This document shows positions 10,978 to 15,597 of a stretch of 15,597 nt of DNA, in pieces. This stretch comes from Collinsella sp. GTDB lineage: Bacteria; Actinomycetota; Coriobacteriia; Coriobacteriales; Coriobacteriaceae. Location of the stretch: positions 1 through 15,597 of the forward strand of contig JAIJJM010000015.1 in assembly GCA_022728415.1 (NCBI GenBank), written 5' to 3'. How positions within the stretch are numbered: the first letter of the stretch is position 1; each line of letters starts with the position of its first letter. The notes under the pieces are model-generated. The model saw nothing but the letters and a program-made list of their open reading frames with translations. It had not been told where the DNA came from and did not search any database. The position numbers and the translations under genes were made by a program.

Positions 10978-13865
10978 TCGAGGACGCTGTTTCGTCGGGA
11001 ACGCCACAGTTTGTCATCGATTTCTACGCCACGCTTGCCGAGCGTGCCAAAACCCAATCGTTTGGTCTCATCGAGGAAGATGTTATCGTCCTCGATACCG
11101 AGACCACGGGTCTTTCGGTGCAGGACAACGAGCTTATCGAGATATCGGCGGCCCGCCTTTCTGGCCGCGAGGTTGTCGATCGGTTCGATACCTTCGTGCA
11201 TCCCAAGCAGCTGATCCCCGCCGAGATTACCGAACTCACGAGCATTACAAACGCCGATGTGGTGGATGCCCCATCGGCCGTCGATGCCGTGGCCGCTCTC
11301 GCCGATTTTGTCGGCGGCTGCCCGGTGATTGCGCATAACGCCACCTTTGACCGTTCGTTTATCGAGTCGGTCAAGGGCGGTGTCAACGTCAGCGACATCT
11401 GGATCGACTCGCTGGCACTGTCGCGCATCGCGCTTCCGCGCCTTGCCTCGCATAAGCTGTCTTTCATGGCCGACCTGTTTGGCTGCGACTCTGTGTCGCA
11501 CCGCGCCAGCGCCGATGTCGACGCCCTGTGTGGTGTGTGGCGCGTGTTGCTCGTGGCGCTCACCGACTTGCCTCAGGGCTTAATGGCGCGCCTGGCCGAC
11601 ATGCACCCCGACGTACCCTGGTCCTATCGTCCCATCTTCTCGTTCTTGGCGGGACAGAACCCCGGCTCCATCTTTTCTCTCGGCGCCGCCCGTGCCGACG
11701 TACTCAAGGCCGATCGGGCAGATGATCGCGTTGATGCGGACGAGCTACCGGTCCTTAAGATGCCGAGCCGTGAGGAAATCGAGGCGGACTATGCTCCGGG
11801 CGGTCTGGTTAATCGCATGTATCCCACGTACGAACCGCGCGATGAACAGATCGCGATGGCGCTCGAGGTCCGTGATGCACTCGTTACGGGAACGCATCGC
11901 GTGATTGAGGCGGGGACGGGCGTCGGCAAGTCGATGGCTTACCTGGTGCCTTTTGCCGAGGCCGCGCGCCGCAACAACATCACGGTTGGCATCGCGACTA
12001 AATCGAATAATCTTGCCGACCAGCTTATGTATCATGAGCTGCCCAAACTTGCCGAGCAGCTGGACGGAGGTCTATCGTTTTGCGCCCTCAAGGGCTATGA
12101 CCACTATCCATGCTTGCGCAAGCTTGAGCGCATGAGCCGCGGCCAAGTCGAAATTACGACTAAGCGTGATCCTGCCGACACGCTTACGGCAGTCGCGGTC
12201 ATCATGGCGTACGTGTGTCAGTCGGCCGATGGCGACCTCGACTCGCTCGGCATTCGCTGGCGCAGCGTCAACCGTCCCGACTTTACGACGGCGTCGCGCG
12301 AGTGCGCCCGTCGCCTATGCCCGTTTTTCCCCGATAAATGTTTGGTCCACGGCGCTCGCCGCCGTGCGGCGCATGCCGATGTGGTGGTCACCAACCATTC
12401 CCTGCTGTTCCGCAATGTCGCGGCCGAGGGCAGAATCTTGCCTCCGATTCGTCATTGGGTAATCGACGAGGCCCATTCCATCGAGCGCGAGGCGCGCCGT
12501 CAGTGGGCGCGCGTGGTGTCGGCGGATGAATCACGCGCTCTGTTTGAGCGTCTGGGTGGCTCGAGCACCGGCGCGCTGAGCCAGGTTTCCCGTGATTTGG
12601 CAACCTCCGAGGGCTCTACGCTCTATCTGGGCCTTACCGCCAAGGCGACGTCGACGGTTGTACGTGCGAGCATGGCGATTGCCGATGTGTTTGACGGCGT
12701 TCGCGAGCTTGGCCGCCGTGCCCGCGGGGGTTATGACAATGCCAATCTATGGATTGGCCCCGAGCTGCGCGAGTCGGATGATTGGCATGATTTCTTGCCT
12801 TCGGCCCACACCGCTATCGATGCGCTGGAACAAGCTGACAAGAGCGTCGACGCGCTGGTGCAAGCCGCAGCCGCCGACAAGCCCGAGGTTGTTGTCGACC
12901 TGGGTGATATCTCGCGCCGCCTGCACGAGCTGGCCGAGAACCTCAAGCTCATCATTGATGGCACCGATGAACACTACGTGTATTCGCTGCAGGTCAATCG
13001 CAGACTGCGTGCCGGCGGAGAGTCAATGACCGCAGAGCGCATCGACATTGGCGAGGCCTTGGCAACCGAGTGGCTGCCCGAGGTCCACACGGCTATCTTT
13101 GCTTCGGCGACCATGACGGTTTCCAAGAGCTTTGAGCACTTTAACCACGCCGTCGGCCTCGATCGCATCGGTGCATCGACATCATCGTCGCTGCACTTGG
13201 ATTCGAGCTACGACTTCGATTCGAATATGGCCGTGGTCGTGGCTGGGGATATCCCCGATCCGCACGATCGTGAGAGCTATCTTACGGCGCTCGCGCGCGT
13301 GCTGGTCGACGCCCATCTTGCCATGGGCGGATCGGTGCTCACGCTGTTCACCAACCGGCGTGACATGGAGGAACTGTACACCCGCGTCGAGCCCAAGATG
13401 GCCCGTGCTGGTCTGGAACTCAACTGCCAGCAGCGTAACTCGTCTCCGCGTCGTCTTCGCGACCGGTTTATCAACGAACCGACCTCGTCGCTCTTTGCAC
13501 TTAAGGCCTTTTGGGAGGGGTTTGACGCCAGCGGCGAGACGCTGCGCTGCGTCATCATCCCCAAATTGCCGTTCTCGAGCCCCACGGACCCGCTCTCATG
13601 CGAGCGCAATCTGCGCGAAGACCGCGCTTGGGCGCGCTATTCGCTGCCCGAGGCCGTGCTCGAGGTCAAGCAGGCAGCCGGTCGCCTCATTCGATCATCG
13701 ACCGATTGTGGCGTACTCATCTTGGCCGACCCGCGCCTGGTGACGAAGGGCTACGGTAAGAAGTTCTTAACGTCGCTGCCCACGAGCTCCTATCAGCGCA
13801 TCGAATCGGCGCAGATCGGGCACTATTTGCAACTGTGGCGCCAGGCGCATGAACGGCGCCGCTAA
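10971..13865 (+). CDS. dinG: DnaQ-type exonuclease fused to DinG-family iron-sulfur helicase
   Basis: DinG helicases unwind DNA with 5'-3' polarity and act in repair and at R-loops or G-quadruplexes. The 964-aa protein starts with a DEDDh exonuclease: D42 and E44 in LDTETTGL, then IAHNATFDRSF, then HRASADVDAL. The XPD/DinG helicase follows with Walker A GTGVGKS (K320), DEAH (499-502) and motif VI QAAGRLIR (about 901-908). Four cysteines at 381, 445, 450 and 457 have the spacing of the DinG/XPD Fe-S cluster. The exonuclease fusion resembles Firmicute DinG, which as far as I know lacks these cysteines. No clear ribosome binding site precedes the ATG inside ddl. The stop overlaps the convergent WYL gene stop. 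Confidence 0.9.
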   Translation: MLIEDAVSSGTPQFVIDFYATLAERAKTQSFGLIEEDVIVLDTETTGLSVQDNELIEISAARLSGREVVDRFDTFVHPKQLIPAEITELTSITNADVVDAPSAVDAVAALADFVGGCPVIAHNATFDRSFIESVKGGVNVSDIWIDSLALSRIALPRLASHKLSFMADLFGCDSVSHRASADVDALCGVWRVLLVALTDLPQGLMARLADMHPDVPWSYRPIFSFLAGQNPGSIFSLGAARADVLKADRADDRVDADELPVLKMPSREEIEADYAPGGLVNRMYPTYEPRDEQIAMALEVRDALVTGTHRVIEAGTGVGKSMAYLVPFAEAARRNNITVGIATKSNNLADQLMYHELPKLAEQLDGGLSFCALKGYDHYPCLRKLERMSRGQVEITTKRDPADTLTAVAVIMAYVCQSADGDLDSLGIRWRSVNRPDFTTASRECARRLCPFFPDKCLVHGARRRAAHADVVVTNHSLLFRNVAAEGRILPPIRHWVIDEAHSIEREARRQWARVVSADESRALFERLGGSSTGALSQVSRDLATSEGSTLYLGLTAKATSTVVRASMAIADVFDGVRELGRRARGGYDNANLWIGPELRESDDWHDFLPSAHTAIDALEQADKSVDALVQAAAADKPEVVVDLGDISRRLHELAENLKLIIDGTDEHYVYSLQVNRRLRAGGESMTAERIDIGEALATEWLPEVHTAIFASATMTVSKSFEHFNHAVGLDRIGASTSSSLHLDSSYDFDSNMAVVVAGDIPDPHDRESYLTALARVLVDAHLAMGGSVLTLFTNRRDMEELYTRVEPKMARAGLELNCQQRNSSPRRLRDRFINEPTSSLFALKAFWEGFDASGETLRCVIIPKLPFSSPTDPLSCERNLREDRAWARYSLPEAVLEVKQAAGRLIRSSTDCGVLILADPRLVTKGYGKKFLTSLPTSSYQRIESAQIGHYLQLWRQAHERRR

Positions 13866-14785
13866 AGCGGACAGACGAGGGATTTTGCCATATCGCACAG
13901 ACGCTCTGACAGGGCGGGGTCATCCAAGATGCGGATGGCCCCGCCCGCTGCGATTACCTGGCTTAACAGCCAGCGCTCGGAGCCGTAGCGCACATTCACT
14001 GTTGAGCTGTCCGCCCCATTGGGTTCAATCGACATGATGCCGGGCCAGTCTAGGCGCTCTGCCAAGGCGCGCGGCATAAGAAGCTTCGCGCTCCGCTCCG
14101 CCTGGGCGAGGGAGTCATGGAGGGTCGCGGGTTCCGGTGCGTGGCGCACGACGGAGTCATCGGTCAAGACCAGGTCCTCGATTTTATCCATGCGGTAGGT
14201 ACGCTGTTCGTCGACCGCGACATCCCAGGCAACCAGATACGTTTGGTCGCCGTTTGTTGTGATACGCAAGGGGTCGACCAAGCGCTCGCGCGCTTGCGTG
14301 TCATCCATCGAGCGATACGAGATGCGGCAGCGAACACCGTCCCGAATGGCGCAGCTCAGCTGCTGCCAGTGCGATCCGTGGGCGACGGTGTCAAAGACGC
14401 GTTGGTTGTAGCCGAGCTCTTTGGGAAGAAGTGCGCGCCGAATTCGAGCCGCTGCTTGGGGTTCGATCCCCAATGATTCAAGTTCATGGTTGAGCACAGC
14501 GCCCTCGGCGGCACTCAGACGCAGCGGTAGCACGCGCCCCGCATCACCGGTGAGGACCACGCACTCGCCGCGGTGTTCGCAGATAATACGTGCGCCCGAT
14601 TCTCGGTCCGCAAGCGTCGAGACGATTTCGAGAACCTCGTCGAGCGATGCCCCCGTGATATCAAAGCGGCTGCAAAGCTCGTCTCGTGTCATGCCATTCT
14701 CGCCGGCGGCGTAGAGGGCCTCCATGATGTCGATGGCGCGCGAGAGTCTTTGCTCGCTGGTGAGTTTACGCACGGGCATGCTCAT
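13862..14785 (-). CDS. WYL-domain transcriptional regulator (PafC-like)
   Basis: WYL proteins are winged-helix regulators that sense ligands or single-stranded DNA; PafB and PafC form a paired activator of the RecA-independent DNA damage response in mycobacteria. This 307-aa protein has an N-terminal helix-turn-helix (about 7-70, MTRDELCSRFDITGASLDEVL), a middle domain, and a WYL domain about 140-215 (CRISYRSMDD, DPLRITTNGDQTYLVAWD, TYRMDKIEDL), with TYL where WYL is usual, then a C-terminal extension. AAAGGA precedes the ATG. It overlaps the upstream WYL gene by 20 bases. PafC identity is inferred from the tandem pairing. Confidence 0.88.
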   Translation of the reverse strand: MSMPVRKLTSEQRLSRAIDIMEALYAAGENGMTRDELCSRFDITGASLDEVLEIVSTLADRESGARIICEHRGECVVLTGDAGRVLPLRLSAAEGAVLNHELESLGIEPQAAARIRRALLPKELGYNQRVFDTVAHGSHWQQLSCAIRDGVRCRISYRSMDDTQARERLVDPLRITTNGDQTYLVAWDVAVDEQRTYRMDKIEDLVLTDDSVVRHAPEPATLHDSLAQAERSAKLLMPRALAERLDWPGIMSIEPNGADSSTVNVRYGSERWLLSQVIAAGGAIRILDDPALSERLCDMAKSLVCPL

Positions 14786-15597
14786 GTACCGTCCTTTCGA
14801 TGAGGTGATTCCACGCCTGCTTGAGAGAATCGGGGGCGACGGGCCTCATGCCATCCATGGCATGGGCCATGCAAAACGAGGCTGCGGCCTCAAGGTCGCG
14901 CACGTCGACGGTCCAGGTCCAACCTGCTTCGGTGCGCATGAGTTCGCCTCGTCCGCGTGTGAGACCGCTGATCATATCGGCCTGCGCTTCACGCGCGAAC
15001 GAGAACGTAGCCGCAACAGGCGGGCGGTCGGCAAAATCGAACTCAAAGAATAAGTAATCGTCGAGGTTGAAATCCGCAGGGATGGCGTAGGCTTTCGAAG
15101 GTCTCCAGGCGCGAATGATGCGGTCGCAGCGGAATGTTCTGATCTTGTCGGTGGCATTGTCGAGGCCGCAGAAGTATGCCACGCCCTCGCGCTCGAACAT
15201 GCCGTAGACGCAAACGGTCCGTTCGCGTTGCTCGCCGCGTCCGTTTTGGTACAAAAAGCGCAGCGCGCAACGCTCGGCAAAGGCACTCCATACCGCATCG
15301 ACGGCGGGAGAGCGGCGGATCGGTGCCTCTCCTGTCGCCGACATGCCGGTGAGGTAGGCAATCTTGGAGCGAATGTCGGCAAGCGGCGCGGCAAAGGTGG
15401 ATGAGCCTGCCGCGAGTGTCTGGTCGATGGCATTGAGCAGGATGTCGGCATCGTCTGCGGTGATGAGACCGCCCGCGGCAAACGTGTGCTCGCGGTCGAT
15501 CGTCCACGCGCTCTCCTCGGTTTCCTGCGCTCCGGCAGCACGAACCTCCCTGATAACGATGCCGCGTTCGAGCAGCTTATCGCGATCGCGGCGGAAC
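14766..15597 (-). CDS. WYL-domain transcriptional regulator (PafB-like), 5' end outside the window
   Basis: The frame is open to the right edge, so the N-terminus is missing; about 276 residues are visible. The visible start (FRRDRDKLLERGIVI, then TEESAWTID) is the end of a winged-helix region of the WYL family. A WYL domain follows (LRFLYQNGRGEQRERTV, GMFEREGVAYFCGLD, RTFRCDRIIRAW), with AYF at the WYL position, and then a C-terminal domain (VAATFSFAREAQADMI). An internal ATG at 15344 would drop the DNA-binding part, so it is not the likely start. Its 20-base overlap with the next WYL gene indicates one operon. Confidence 0.85.
   Translation of the reverse strand, partial: FRRDRDKLLERGIVIREVRAAGAQETEESAWTIDREHTFAAGGLITADDADILLNAIDQTLAAGSSTFAAPLADIRSKIAYLTGMSATGEAPIRRSPAVDAVWSAFAERCALRFLYQNGRGEQRERTVCVYGMFEREGVAYFCGLDNATDKIRTFRCDRIIRAWRPSKAYAIPADFNLDDYLFFEFDFADRPPVAATFSFAREAQADMISGLTRGRGELMRTEAGWTWTVDVRDLEAAASFCMAHAMDGMRPVAPDSLKQAWNHLIERTVHEHARA

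Noticed and set aside
10027..11007. Long minus-strand open frame of 326 codons
   Set aside because: Antisense to ddl, which has the full ligase motif set.
1..15597. tRNA or rRNA genes, CRISPR arrays, insertion sequences, prophage genes
   Set aside because: I saw no cloverleaf, no regularly spaced repeats other than parS, no transposase-like frame and no terminal inverted repeats; small RNAs cannot be excluded by eye.

Overview
The window is the chromosomal origin region of a bacterium, very probably an actinobacterium of class Coriobacteriia (Collinsella-like). This is inferred from the gene order and protein character, without a database search. The order rpmH-rnpA-yidD-yidC-jag-rsmG-parA-parB next to dnaA is the conserved bacterial origin neighbourhood. 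mnmE and mnmG are absent between jag and rsmG, as is usual in Actinobacteria. A tandem pair of WYL regulators (PafB/PafC-like) and a DnaA with a long Ala/Pro-rich linker point the same way.

Layout. Positions 1-200 lie downstream of dnaA, probably in the dnaA-dnaN intergenic region, with dnaN just outside the window. They carry a TAN-triplet run resembling a DnaA-trio and several DnaA-box-like 9-mers. Leftward from about 3290 runs a two-gene operon. Its first gene is an unusual protein with a GHKL (SpoIIAB-like) ATPase domain, a long Q/P/Y-rich linker and a winged helix. Its second gene is dnaA, 15 bp further on. The 344-bp gap at 3291-3634 holds a second, denser cluster of box-like motifs and a strong rpmH promoter. 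An extended 14-bp motif, AGTTTTCAACAGGT, occurs exactly three times, once on the left side and twice on the right. The two modules therefore bracket the ATPase-dnaA operon like a bipartite origin. The boxes read TTTTCAACA rather than TTATCCACA, and DnaA itself has an altered box-recognition helix (NRNHST where GRDHTT is usual).

Rightward from 3635 run rpmH, rnpA, yidD, yidC and jag (50S protein L34, RNase P protein, membrane insertion, RNA-binding KhpB). They end at a hairpin terminator at 5785-5814. Next come rsmG, three perfect parS sites spaced exactly 39 bp apart, parA, parB and an 84-aa membrane-anchored protein, ending at another terminator (8705-8746). This rsmG-parAB block looks clearly richer in AT than its flanks. 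A perfect 12-bp palindrome, TTAGGTACCTAA, lies on either side of the jag-to-small-protein segment.

From 8874 the genes are rlmN (leftward), then ddl and a DnaQ-exonuclease/DinG-helicase fusion (rightward, overlapping). Convergent with these are two overlapping WYL-domain regulators, the upstream one cut by the window edge. The 3' half thus moves from origin functions to cell-wall precursor synthesis and probable DNA-damage functions.

The most novel-looking element is the ATPase / low-complexity linker / winged-helix protein fused into the dnaA operon at the origin, together with the matching changes in DnaA and its boxes.
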